Below are positions 1-7,826 of a stretch of DNA of 39,602 bases, piece after piece (within the stretch, counting starts at the first letter, position 1; the number at the start of each line of letters is the position of its first letter). The notes below the pieces were generated by a model. The model was not told the origin of the DNA and did no database searches. It saw only the letters and a program-made list of their open reading frames with translations. This stretch comes from an archaeon (lineage in GTDB: Archaea > B1Sed10-29 > JAJSAI01), in contig JAJSAI010000029.1 of the NCBI GenBank assembly GCA_024274695.1, forward strand, positions 1-39,602, in the 5' to 3' direction. The position numbers and the translations under genes were made by a program.

Positions 1-582
1 GAACTTGGCGTTAACCTTCTTGAAAACGATGTGGTCCACCACGCTGGGGACGCTCCATCCTCCTGAACCCATCTTGCTCCAGTCTATTATGTCCCCGTTG
101 TCCTCTATCACCACGTCTCCGACCACTGAACCGCTGCTTTCTGCCACGAGGTTCAGGTCTTCTCTTGCGAGCCCAAGCGCGACTTCAAGGTCCGTGGACA
201 CAAGGTTGGATTCCGTCTGGTCGTTAAAGGTTTGTATTTTTGTTCCGGGTATGGTTCCCAGGACACTGTAGAAGAGGTCTCTGATGGTGGTTGTTTTGTG
301 CTTTTTCAGCAGCTCGTTGTAGCAGGTTTCTGCTACTTTAAGAGTCTGCATGAACTTCCTCGTGTGCGCTACGTTCATGTACCTCCTGCGGGTCTTGGAA
401 GTTCCCAGCACCAGCCTCTTCTTTTCAGGGTAGAACACTCCTTTTCTCACGGGCATTTCAAACTCAGGGGGCAGTCCCTTGTATATGCTGTCCTGTATCC
501 TGCGCATCATCTCCTCTATCTTTTTCATGCTGCGCAGTTCTTGTTCTCTCCTGAGTTCCTCAGACGTCTTCGGCATCAGCAT
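1..582 (-). CDS. top6A: DNA topoisomerase VI subunit A (3' part cut by window edge)
   Basis: Catalytic, DNA-cleaving subunit of the type IIB topoisomerase (Spo11 family), which with subunit B decatenates and relaxes DNA. Only the first about 194 codons are in the window; the frame is open to base 1. The segment RDLFYS places the expected active-site tyrosine at about residue 105, close to its position in characterised archaeal Top6A. A later GWSVPS segment also fits the family. Two in-frame ATGs (582 and 576) overlap the end of top6B by roughly 15-23 nt, so translation is probably coupled. It is the last visible gene of the corA-rio1-HAD-KH-top6B-top6A series. The N-terminal winged-helix/5Y-CAP portion is present; most of the Toprim domain lies outside. 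Identity is secure; the choice between the two ATGs is not. Confidence 0.9.
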   Translation of the reverse strand, partial: MLMPKTSEELRREQELRSMKKIEEMMRRIQDSIYKGLPPEFEMPVRKGVFYPEKKRLVLGTSKTRRRYMNVAHTRKFMQTLKVAETCYNELLKKHKTTTIRDLFYSVLGTIPGTKIQTFNDQTESNLVSTDLEVALGLAREDLNLVAESSGSVVGDVVIEDNGDIIDWSKMGSGGWSVPSVVDHIVFKKVNAKF

Positions 583-2179
583 CTTCCTCCAACTCTTCTT
601 CTGGCACGGGCTCCTCAGGCTCGGGCTCTTCCGTTATCTCATGGTATCTTGATTCCACGATTCTCTTAAGCCGGTTTAGTAGATCCTCGTAGTCAGCACC
701 TGTGACCGCCGCGATGGACTGGGCTACGGGTATCGCGTAGACCTCCAGGGTCCTTTTCTTCTTTTCCATTTCCGCTTTTCTTCTCTTTCCGGACAGGTAC
801 GCTGAAACCCTCCTGCCCGCGTCCTGCAGTGCGAGTCTTATTTCTTTCATCACTTCCTCTTCTTCTGCTATCGCTTCTTTTCCTGCTCCCGTGTACGGGA
901 CGTGGATTGATGTGAAGTTCACGATCACGGTGACAGGGGTCTGGGGGGTTACACCGTACCTTTTCCAGTCAATACTGTTAACCGCCTTTGTTATCGCGCA
1001 CCCTCCCGCGTCAAACAGGAGGGGGACCCTGTTGGCGAACCTCATTATCTTGATGCTTATGTCGTTCCCGTTAGACTTTTGTGATTCTGTTTCCAGACCA
1101 CCGCCGTAGGCTATTGCCGCTTCTACTATGAACGGCACTCCCCCCCTGTACAGCGCAGGGGGCCTCGTGATTATCTTGTAGTACTCTGGCTTGAGCACGT
1201 TCTTGACTGCCTTTTCAAGTTCTTTTTCTCCTATGGGGATCAGGCAGTCAGTCGGGGGTGCTATGAACTTTACCTTCTTTATTGCCTTTACTATCCTTTC
1301 CGCTTCATCCCAGGTCATGGCGCTCGGCTTTTTCTGGAAGTCTACTCCAGAGAGGGTCTCGAGTTCCTTGGCCTTCTTCGCGCTTATTCTCGAGAAGTCG
1401 TTCATCAAGAAGGCTTTTATGGTCCGAGCCTTCGTGTGAGCAGCAAAGTACATCAGGTCATCGGTTTCTATTCCCTTAGGATGGGGCTTTGTTTCTTTCG
1501 GGATCTTGGGCAGCACGTTAAGCGCCCTATCCCATACAGTGACAACGCCGTCAGGGTTCTTCCAAGTTATTCTCGCGTGAGGGTTGGCCAGCGCAGTCCG
1601 GCGCAGGTACTCGTCAGGAGACCTCTCCCCCCTCTGGTAAAGCACGCCCTTGAGTTCTGTTTCTATTCTTGTTCCTCTCATCTGTCCAGGATACTCTTTA
1701 GCGTCTTCAACGTTTGCCCTGTTGTGCTTTATGTCTATGGATATCAGGGCTTCGTATATCATCCCGTTTCCCGTGCTGGTGATTATCCTGGTGGGCTTTC
1801 CTGTCGTGACCTGAGAGAACATAACCACTCCAGTAGCCCCGATACCCTGCTGTCCTCTCTGCTGCTTGAAAACGTGGAACTTTGTTCCTGCGAGCATTGT
1901 CCCGAATACCTTTCCAACGTACTCTTTCGGGATTCCTGGACCGTTGTCCTGCACGATGAGCAGGTACCCTTCTCCTTTTTTCCTTAGTTCTACGTAAACG
2001 TCAGGGAGTATTCCCGCTACCTCGCACGCGTCAAGCGCGTTCGTAACGTACTCGTGCACTGCAGTGGTAAGGCTTTTTATGGCCCCAGAATAACCTAGCA
2101 TCTGCCTGTTTTTCCTGAAGAACTCTGCCACAGAGTACTCCCTAAACTCTTTGAAAGCCTCTGAAGCCTTGTCCGCCAA
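560..2179 (-). CDS. top6B: DNA topoisomerase VI subunit B (GHKL ATPase)
   Basis: ATPase subunit of topoisomerase VI; ATP-driven dimerisation gates the DNA cleaved by subunit A. The 539-residue protein shows the GHKL Bergerat fold: the N-box with E43 and N47, the DNGPGIP box at 78-84 and the ATP-lid GQQGIG at 109-114. The central H2TH and transducer regions follow, and the C-terminus ends in a strongly acidic tail (about residues 515-539). The length is normal for an archaeal subunit lacking an added C-terminal domain. The start ATG is 4 nt after the stop of the KH-protein gene and the 3' end overlaps top6A. The RIO kinase, KH protein and topoisomerase VI order is a recurrent archaeal neighbourhood, which supports the assignment. 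Confidence 0.96.
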   Translation of the reverse strand: MADKASEAFKEFREYSVAEFFRKNRQMLGYSGAIKSLTTAVHEYVTNALDACEVAGILPDVYVELRKKGEGYLLIVQDNGPGIPKEYVGKVFGTMLAGTKFHVFKQQRGQQGIGATGVVMFSQVTTGKPTRIITSTGNGMIYEALISIDIKHNRANVEDAKEYPGQMRGTRIETELKGVLYQRGERSPDEYLRRTALANPHARITWKNPDGVVTVWDRALNVLPKIPKETKPHPKGIETDDLMYFAAHTKARTIKAFLMNDFSRISAKKAKELETLSGVDFQKKPSAMTWDEAERIVKAIKKVKFIAPPTDCLIPIGEKELEKAVKNVLKPEYYKIITRPPALYRGGVPFIVEAAIAYGGGLETESQKSNGNDISIKIMRFANRVPLLFDAGGCAITKAVNSIDWKRYGVTPQTPVTVIVNFTSIHVPYTGAGKEAIAEEEEVMKEIRLALQDAGRRVSAYLSGKRRKAEMEKKKRTLEVYAIPVAQSIAAVTGADYEDLLNRLKRIVESRYHEITEEPEPEEPVPEEELEEDADAEDV

Positions 2180-2183
2180 TTTT

Positions 2184-2693
2184 TCACCTCTTGTTCCTCT
2201 CGAGGAACCTGTACACTGCGGAGTGAGGGGATCCTTCAGCCAGCCTGAGCACTGCCTCCTTTGCGATCCTCACTCCCTCAATATCGCCGAGTATTCCCAC
2301 GTACTTGTCCTGGATTACTACGTCTGTCCTGGTATGCCTTTCTATGGTCTTCCTGGCCTTCCCTTGAGTTCCTATAACACGAGATTTCACCCGACGGAGA
2401 TCGCTGGATATTTCCTCGAGATCTACCACTTCCAGGTACATACTAGGAGAAAGAAGTTTAAAAGCTTTTTCAGGCGGAAAACCGAGTGCTATGGCCCTCA
2501 CGATCTCTATGGCCTTTATGCCGAGGAAAGGGTCTGTTTCGTCCGTCCTGATGACCCTGGCGACTCCTTTTTTCGCGTCCACTATAATCTTTGTCCCAGT
2601 CTCCTCTTCTATTCTCTTCTTGACTTCTCCCTCTTTTCCTATGAGGACCCCTATCCTGTCCTTCGGGAGGATCACTTCGTTCTCGTAGTCCAT
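2184..2693 (-). CDS. KH-domain RNA-binding protein, Dim2/Pno1 type
   Basis: Archaeal homologue of the eukaryotic ribosome-assembly factor Dim2/Pno1, which binds the 3' end of small-subunit rRNA. In 169 residues two KH modules are visible. The first has the GKEG loop near residue 19 (VLIGKEGEVKKRIEEE). The second is more divergent, with GTQG near residue 108 followed by a typical KH helix. The gene overlaps the 3' end of the HAD phosphatase gene by 22 nt and is followed 4 nt later by top6B. Its neighbour RIO1 is also a small-subunit maturation factor in eukaryotes and archaea, so the pair probably acts in 30S assembly. Family assignment is firm; the exact role is from known relatives. Confidence 0.9.
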   Translation of the reverse strand: MDYENEVILPKDRIGVLIGKEGEVKKRIEEETGTKIIVDAKKGVARVIRTDETDPFLGIKAIEIVRAIALGFPPEKAFKLLSPSMYLEVVDLEEISSDLRRVKSRVIGTQGKARKTIERHTRTDVVIQDKYVGILGDIEGVRIAKEAVLRLAEGSPHSAVYRFLERNKR

Positions 2694-3337
2694 CCTAGCT
2701 CCTCCAGGATCTTAGGAAGTTGTGAGAGGTTTGGTATAATAATTTTTGCCCCTGCTTTTTCAAGATCCTCTCTCCTGCCAACTCCTGTCAAGACCCCTAC
2801 GGGGATCATTCCAGCCCTCTTTGCCGCGAGCATGTCATAAGGATGATCCCCTACCATGATACAGTCCTCGGAGCGCACTCCCAGGCTCTCAGCCGCTTTA
2901 AGCAGCGGCTCAGGACTTGGTTTTATGCTGCTCACGTCGCTTGCGGAGACGAGCACGTCGTACCAGAACCCCTGCGAGTCCAGGACCGACAGGGCAGTAT
3001 CCCGTGACTTGGTCGTCACGATCCCGACCCCCAGCCCTTTTTCGTGCAACAGTCGCACGACCTCCCTGGCGTGGGGGAGGACCCTTATTCCTGACGCCCT
3101 GCTCTTGTACTTCTCCCTGAACTTGTGGTACAGTTTCTCCGCGGTCTTCTGGTCTATTTGCAGGAGTTCCTGAATCTTTTCCACGGGCCTGTGGCCAACG
3201 AGCCTGCCGTAGAAGCTGTCCTCGGAAATCCTCGGAAGGCCCATCTCGTCGCAGGCCTCGTAGAACGGCCTGAGCAGGTCGTGAACGTCAACCAGCACCC
3301 CGTCAACATCAAACAGGACCGCTCTCTTGAACTTCAT
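2672..3337 (-). CDS. HAD-superfamily phosphatase (phosphoglycolate phosphatase-like)
   Basis: A 221-residue haloacid-dehalogenase-type hydrolase using an aspartyl-phosphate intermediate. Motif I is DVDGVLVD (residues 9-16, nucleophile D9, acid/base D11), motif II is VTTKS, motif III is the lysine in IKPSPEP, and motif IV is MVGDHPYDM. The helical cap between motifs I and II is of the C1 type, as in phosphoglycolate phosphatase or PpaX-like pyrophosphatase; the substrate cannot be read from sequence. Start and stop are both embedded in overlaps: ATGA with the RIO1 stop upstream and 22 nt with the KH gene downstream. This indicates tight translational coupling in an operon otherwise devoted to ribosome assembly and topoisomerase VI. 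Confidence 0.88.
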   Translation of the reverse strand: MKFKRAVLFDVDGVLVDVHDLLRPFYEACDEMGLPRISEDSFYGRLVGHRPVEKIQELLQIDQKTAEKLYHKFREKYKSRASGIRVLPHAREVVRLLHEKGLGVGIVTTKSRDTALSVLDSQGFWYDVLVSASDVSSIKPSPEPLLKAAESLGVRSEDCIMVGDHPYDMLAAKRAGMIPVGVLTGVGRREDLEKAGAKIIIPNLSQLPKILEELGWTTRTK

Positions 3338-4050
3338 CCCGCACTCTCTCCAGTGATTCTTTCGTACTCCTCAAGAGGGTTTACCTTGACCCCGTTCTTC
3401 TCCCCGTACTTGCTTATGTTCTCAAGGTCCCTGAGCAGGAACTCTTTAGCCCTAGGGTGCTTCACGCTCACAGCCTGCCCCATGTCAATGAGCACGAGCT
3501 CTTCGCCGTTGACCAGGACATTGAACTCGTTCAAGTCAGCGTGAACGAGGCTCGCGTTATACAGTTTTTCTGACCACTCGAGCATAATCCTAACCTCTTT
3601 TTCAGGGTCTATTGGTCCTGTGTCATGCAAGGTCGGGGCGGGCTCGTCCCCTTTTCCTATGAACTCCATGACCAGCACGTTCTTTCTGTTCGCGATGGGC
3701 TCGGGAACCCTGACCCCTGCGGCAGACGCTTCAAGCAGGTTCTTGAACTCCTTCCGTCCCCACATTTCCACCAGGGCCCTCTTATCCCTTTTTACCCTCT
3801 CGAACCTTGGGTCTCCTTCTATGTAGGCTGCCATGTCCTTGAAGTAACTGGTTTCTATCCGGTATATCTTTACCGCGACCCTTTCTCCTCCAGGCGCTAT
3901 GGCAGAGTACACGTCCGCTTCTTTTCCTGTGGAAATGCAGCCCTCAAGCCCGTCAAGATAGTATCTTCTCATCAGCCACATTATGTTGTCAACAGTATAG
4001 GGCGAGAAGACCCTCTCCCACACCTTCCTGAACTCTTCCCCTTTCCTCAT
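3334..4050 (-). CDS. rio1: RIO1-type atypical protein kinase/ATPase
   Basis: RIO-family serine kinase/ATPase involved in maturation of the small ribosomal subunit. The 238-residue protein has the RIO nucleotide loop STGKEADVY (residues 40-48), the ATP-anchoring lysine K61 in VAVKIYR, the catalytic loop LVHADLNEFN near residue 165 and the metal-binding LIDMGQAV segment near 188. The N-terminal helix-turn-helix diagnostic of Rio2 is absent and the STGKEADVY form is typical of Rio1. The gene begins 6 nt after the corA stop and ends in an ATGA overlap with the HAD gene. The KH protein two genes downstream is a known functional partner in the ribosome-assembly pathway. Confidence 0.93.
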   Translation of the reverse strand: MRKGEEFRKVWERVFSPYTVDNIMWLMRRYYLDGLEGCISTGKEADVYSAIAPGGERVAVKIYRIETSYFKDMAAYIEGDPRFERVKRDKRALVEMWGRKEFKNLLEASAAGVRVPEPIANRKNVLVMEFIGKGDEPAPTLHDTGPIDPEKEVRIMLEWSEKLYNASLVHADLNEFNVLVNGEELVLIDMGQAVSVKHPRAKEFLLRDLENISKYGEKNGVKVNPLEEYERITGESAG

Positions 4051-4056
4051 ACCTGG

Positions 4057-4953
4057 TCACAGTAACCTGTTTTTCTTGACGTAAAAGACGAACACGGCCC
4101 AGAACACGATGATGATTCCCATGATGTATGCGAAGGCGTTAGGGTCCTTCTGCAGGGGGAGAAGTATGTTCATCCCGTACACTCCTGAAACCGCTGCGGG
4201 AATGCTTATTAGGACTGTTAGGACAGTGAGTATGTTGATCATTCTGTTCAGTTTATTTGAGGAGACTATAAGGTAGTACTCCCTCAGGTTTGAAAGAGTC
4301 TTCAGAGCGTTCTTGGCAAGGTTATACCGCTCCTCAGACTCGTGAATCAATGACTCTATTATGTCCCTGTCCTGCTCGTAGAAGTTCAGCGTGCCCAAGA
4401 GCCGCGTGTAAACGAGCCTTGTGTTGTAGTACAGCGACACCACGCTGTTCAGGAACGCTTCTTTCCTGAGGAGATCGTTAAGCTCTTCAGGGTCTATCTC
4501 CTCAAAGGCCCTTTTCTTCTGGACCTCTTTGATTATCCTGTTAGTGACCATCTCCAGCTCGAGATCGTTGTACGCGAGCATTTTAATGAGTGTCTTGAGC
4601 CTCTGTGTGGTCACGACATCTCCTGAGGATATCATCCTCTGCAGGAACCCCGGCGTTCTCCTGCACAATGTGAGGATGAAGCTTTCCCCAAGCACTATGA
4701 GGAGGGTGTCCAGCTCTTCTCCGACGATGGTCTTAACCAGCACGTAAACTTTTCCTTGGCCTGTTTCTATTCTGGGTATTTCGTCTGGGTCGAGCCCGTC
4801 CATTAACACGTCAGGGTCAAGGCCCAATCTCTCAGAGAGCGTGTCCAGCTCCTCCGGCGAGGGATCCTGCACACTAACCCAGCACCCCACCCTGAACCTG
4901 GGAAGCGTCTTCAGACTCTTATCCTGTTTAGTCCTCCTGTAGAAGGTTATCAT
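4057..4953 (-). CDS. corA: CorA-type divalent cation (Mg2+) channel
   Basis: Membrane Mg2+/Co2+ transporter of the CorA/MIT family. The 298-residue protein has a long soluble helical N-terminal domain and two C-terminal transmembrane helices. The first ends in the hallmark YGMNI selectivity motif and the second is followed by a short basic cytosolic tail. The longer reading frame starts at 4971, but the ATG at 4953 (sequence MITFYRR) is preferred because a TATA-like stretch on the minus strand (4979-4987) lies about 30 nt upstream, whereas it is only 12 nt from the longer start. It opens the minus-strand operon leading to topoisomerase VI and is divergent from the Hef helicase gene. The cation specificity is inferred from family. 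Confidence 0.92.
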   Translation of the reverse strand: MITFYRRTKQDKSLKTLPRFRVGCWVSVQDPSPEELDTLSERLGLDPDVLMDGLDPDEIPRIETGQGKVYVLVKTIVGEELDTLLIVLGESFILTLCRRTPGFLQRMISSGDVVTTQRLKTLIKMLAYNDLELEMVTNRIIKEVQKKRAFEEIDPEELNDLLRKEAFLNSVVSLYYNTRLVYTRLLGTLNFYEQDRDIIESLIHESEERYNLAKNALKTLSNLREYYLIVSSNKLNRMINILTVLTVLISIPAAVSGVYGMNILLPLQKDPNAFAYIMGIIIVFWAVFVFYVKKNRLL

Positions 4954-5011
4954 GCGGTAAAGAGTGAACACTTTGTGGTTAATATTCTTTCTGCCGCGGT
5001 TCCAGGTTCAC

Positions 5012-5020
5012 GCTTTTATT
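5012..5020 (+). promoter_or_regulatory. Probable TATA box of the Hef-SepRS operon
   Basis: An AT-rich box (GCTTTTATT context) is centred about 28 nt upstream of the ATG at 5045, the spacing expected for a leaderless archaeal transcript. No SD is seen before that ATG. The 91-nt divergent region 4954-5044 also holds the corA promoter on the other strand. Confidence 0.55.
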
Positions 5021-5044
5021 CTTTTTCTTCTAATACTGGATAGG

Positions 5045-6493
5045 ATGATCGGAAAGATAACTCCCCGCGAGTACCAGGAGAACATTGTCCGGAGCGTGCT
5101 GGAGCACGGGAGCACCCTCGTGATACTCCCAACAGGTCTTGGGAAAACACTGATAGCGGTCATGGTAATCCTCAAGAAACTGGAAGATGGCAAGGCTCTT
5201 TTCCTTGCCCCAACCCGTCCTCTGGTGGAACAGCACGCCCGCACGATAAAAGAGATTACTGGACTGCCCGTGTCCTGCGTTACGGGCATGACTCCCCTCA
5301 AGCAAAGAGAGAAGGAGTACGCGGAGTCCAGGATACTCTGCGCCACGCCGCAAATAGTGTACAACGACCTGCTCAGGGGGATGGTGGACCTCTCAGAGTA
5401 CTCCGTGATAGTTTTTGACGAGGCCCACCGGGCGGTTGGGGACTACGCCTACGTTAAGATCGCGGGAGAGTACCTGAAAACAAGGGAGAAACCCTTGTGC
5501 CTGGGACTCACCGCATCCCCAGGCAGCGACAGGCAGAAGATTGAAGAGGTGAAGAAAAACCTTGGCATAACCCGGATCGAGCTGAGGACAGAGTCAGACC
5601 CTGACGTGAGAAAGTACGTGCACCAGAAAAAAGTGCTGCTCGTCCAGGTCCCGCTCCCTGAAGAGTACGAGAAGCCTCTCAAGATCTTGAAGGAAGTGAG
5701 AAAAGAGCACTTCTCGTGGCTTAAGGAGAAAAACGTGCGGGCGAGCACGCGGACAGACCTCCTAAAGCTCCAGAAGAGGCTGGGCAAGAAGGTCTCGGAG
5801 AACCCTGCCTTTTACCAGATCCTGTCCCGTATAGCTGTCGTGATAAAACTGGACTACCTCATAGAAACCCTTTCAACCCAGGGCCCTGACCAGGCGCTCG
5901 CTTACTACCGGGCTCTTGAACAGGACAAGTCAAAAGCCGCGGCCAGGATCACCCAGGACGAGAGGGTCAGGAGCGCCATGCGCGAGGTAGCCCAGCTGTC
6001 CCTTCATCCGAAGACCCTGAAAGTACTGGACATCCTGTCAGCAGAGTCTCCCGAGCGGGCTATAGTGTTCGCCAACTACCGTGACACCGCGAGCCTGCTG
6101 GAGAAGATCCTGTCACAGAACGGGTTTTCTTGCAGGAGGTTCATAGGACAGGCCAGCAGGCAGAAGGAAAAGGGATACTCCCAGAAAGAACAGGCGAGAG
6201 TGCTTGACCTGTTCAGGAAAGGAGAGATTAACGTGCTCGTGGCGACTTCCATAGGGGAAGAGGGCCTGGACGTGCCCTCCGTGGACGTGGCAATATTCTA
6301 CGAGCCCGTTCCCAGCGCAGTGCGCATGATCCAGCGCAAGGGGAGAACAGGAAGGCACGGGCCCGGCAAAGTTTACGTGCTCATGGCAAAGAACACGCTT
6401 GACCAGGCGTACTACTGGAGCAGCTACCGCAAGGAGAAAAGAATGCAGAAAGAACTCAAAAACCCTCAGAAGAGAATAGGTGATTTCGCTTGA
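5045..6493 (+). CDS. Hef/FANCM-type DNA helicase (helicase part only)
   Basis: Superfamily 2 helicase acting on stalled forks and branched DNA. In 482 residues the visible motifs are GLGKT (31-35, Walker A), DEAH (125-128, motif II), TASPG (motif III), a helical insertion at about 200-310 typical of Hef/FANCM, and QRKGRTGR (430-437, motif VI). In most euryarchaea Hef continues into an XPF-like nuclease; here the frame ends after the helicase and the nuclease is a separate overlapping gene. The ATG at 5045 is chosen over an upstream in-frame ATG at 4964 because of the TATA spacing and because the preceding 27 residues are unlike the family. It is the first gene of a five-gene operon that also encodes SepRS. 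Confidence 0.92.
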   Translation: MIGKITPREYQENIVRSVLEHGSTLVILPTGLGKTLIAVMVILKKLEDGKALFLAPTRPLVEQHARTIKEITGLPVSCVTGMTPLKQREKEYAESRILCATPQIVYNDLLRGMVDLSEYSVIVFDEAHRAVGDYAYVKIAGEYLKTREKPLCLGLTASPGSDRQKIEEVKKNLGITRIELRTESDPDVRKYVHQKKVLLVQVPLPEEYEKPLKILKEVRKEHFSWLKEKNVRASTRTDLLKLQKRLGKKVSENPAFYQILSRIAVVIKLDYLIETLSTQGPDQALAYYRALEQDKSKAAARITQDERVRSAMREVAQLSLHPKTLKVLDILSAESPERAIVFANYRDTASLLEKILSQNGFSCRRFIGQASRQKEKGYSQKEQARVLDLFRKGEINVLVATSIGEEGLDVPSVDVAIFYEPVPSAVRMIQRKGRTGRHGPGKVYVLMAKNTLDQAYYWSSYRKEKRMQKELKNPQKRIGDFA

Positions 6494-7128
6494 AGCCCAC
6501 CGTGTACGCGGACCATAGGGAAAGGAACTCCAGCGTGCTGCCCCTGCTTAAAAAGGAGGCGATCGTGATCCTGAGGAACCTTGAAGTCGGTGACTACGTG
6601 CTGTCAGAAGACGTGGGGGTGGAGAGAAAAACCGCGGCTGATTTTGTCAGTTCAATAATAGACGGCAGGCTGTTTGACCAGGTGAAAAGGCTCAAGGAAG
6701 CGTATCCCAAGCCCCTAGTCATAATAGAAGGGGACCCCTACTATCTTGGCAGGGTGCACGAAAACGCTATACGCGGGGCCCTTTCTCACGTTATCCTGGA
6801 CCAGGGGGTCCCGGTTTACTTCTCGCGGAATGAGGCTGACACGGCCAAGACCCTTGCGCTCATTGCCAGGAGGGAACAGGAGGAGAACGCGCGGCCTGTC
6901 AGGGCAAGGCCGGGCAAGAAAGCCGTCACGATCAGGGACTACCAGAGGATGATAGTAGAATCACTTCCGATGGTGGGCCCCAAACTCGCGGACCAACTTC
7001 TTAAAAAGTTCGGGAGCGTTCAAAAAGTGTTCAACGCGCGGGCCGACGAGCTGATGCAGGTTCCCGGCCTGGGCAAGAAGAAGGCAGAGGAGATAAGGAG
7101 GGTCATAACTGAAAGGTATGATGCTTGA
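6490..7128 (+). CDS. XPF/ERCC4-type structure-specific nuclease with tandem HhH
   Basis: Structure-specific endonuclease equal to the C-terminal half of Hef. The 212-residue protein has the XPF active site: GDYV (34-37), then VERK (44-47) and a DFVSSIIDGRLF segment (51-62). A tandem helix-hairpin-helix DNA-binding region follows at about 150-205 (MVGPKLADQLLKKFGS and VPGLGKKKAEEI). Translation starts at a TTG that overlaps the TGA of the helicase gene (TTGA), so the two are probably translated in a coupled way and may form the two halves of one enzyme. A short positively charged linker (RPVRARPGKK) connects nuclease and HhH. Alternatively it could act alone, as crenarchaeal XPF does with PCNA. 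Confidence 0.92.
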   Translation: MKPTVYADHRERNSSVLPLLKKEAIVILRNLEVGDYVLSEDVGVERKTAADFVSSIIDGRLFDQVKRLKEAYPKPLVIIEGDPYYLGRVHENAIRGALSHVILDQGVPVYFSRNEADTAKTLALIARREQEENARPVRARPGKKAVTIRDYQRMIVESLPMVGPKLADQLLKKFGSVQKVFNARADELMQVPGLGKKKAEEIRRVITERYDA

Positions 7129-7825
7129 CAGGCAGAGGAGGGTCCTGGGAGAAGAGCTTGACAAGGTAAGGGCGAGAAAAGTGTGCGTGGTCGGGGTGGG
7201 AGCAATAGGCTCCAGCATAGCTCTGAACCTTGCCAGGAACGGCTTTGAACGGCTCGTGCTAGTGGATCCTGACAAGGTTGAGGAAGAAAACCTAGGAACC
7301 CAGGAGTACACGAGAGACCATCTTGGTATGAACAAGGTTGACGCTCTCGCGGGGATTATCAGGAGGATAAACCCAGAAGCTAGAGTTCGTGCGGTGCCCG
7401 AAAGATTCCAGCAGGCTGGAAAGAAGGTGCTAGAATGCGACGTCGTCCTTGACGGGCTTGACACCATGAGGGACCGGTTTGAACTGAACGCGCTTGTCAG
7501 GCGGGGCGGAGGGGAGTACGTGATGGCCGCCTGCGCGGGACTCTCGGGGATGACGGCGTACTTCAGTAACACCTGTCTGGAGTGCGTGTTCCCTGACAGG
7601 AAAGTTGCAGAAACAGCATGCTCCCCAGGAGTGTGTGATACCAACATAAGAGCGATAGGCGTGCTCCCTGAAACCGCCCGGACCGCTGCAGCGCTCGCCA
7701 CCAGCCTGCTCATTACAGGACAGAAGGACGTGCTGGTAGGGTTCGGTATAAAAACAGGGAGCATGGAAAAGATAAGGCTCAAAAAAAGGACAGGCTGTCC
7801 TGTCTGTGGGCAGAAGGTGGAATAA
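7118..7825 (+). CDS. E1-like adenylyltransferase (ThiF/MoeB/HesA family)
   Basis: Adenylylates the C-terminus of a ubiquitin-like or sulfur-carrier protein. The 235-residue protein has the nucleotide-binding GVGAIG (26-31), the acidic LVDPDKVE segment near 49, and the DGLDTMRDRFELN pattern that matches the family's DxxDxxxxRxxLN. Two CxxC pairs (CLEC and the C-terminal CPVC) probably bind structural zinc as in MoeB. The start ATG overlaps the nuclease stop by 11 nt and the stop is one base before the SepRS ATG. No sulfur-carrier gene is visible next to it. Adjacency to SepRS, and to IscS/SufS just downstream, makes a role in sulfur relay attractive, but the partner is unknown. Confidence 0.87.
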   Translation: MMLDRQRRVLGEELDKVRARKVCVVGVGAIGSSIALNLARNGFERLVLVDPDKVEEENLGTQEYTRDHLGMNKVDALAGIIRRINPEARVRAVPERFQQAGKKVLECDVVLDGLDTMRDRFELNALVRRGGGEYVMAACAGLSGMTAYFSNTCLECVFPDRKVAETACSPGVCDTNIRAIGVLPETARTAAALATSLLITGQKDVLVGFGIKTGSMEKIRLKKRTGCPVCGQKVE

Positions 7826-7826
7826 A

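Noticed and set aside
1436-1987. A 183-residue plus-strand open frame inside top6B
   Set aside because: It is antisense to a well-conserved ATPase gene and its translation has no recognisable domain; it is a shadow of top6B.
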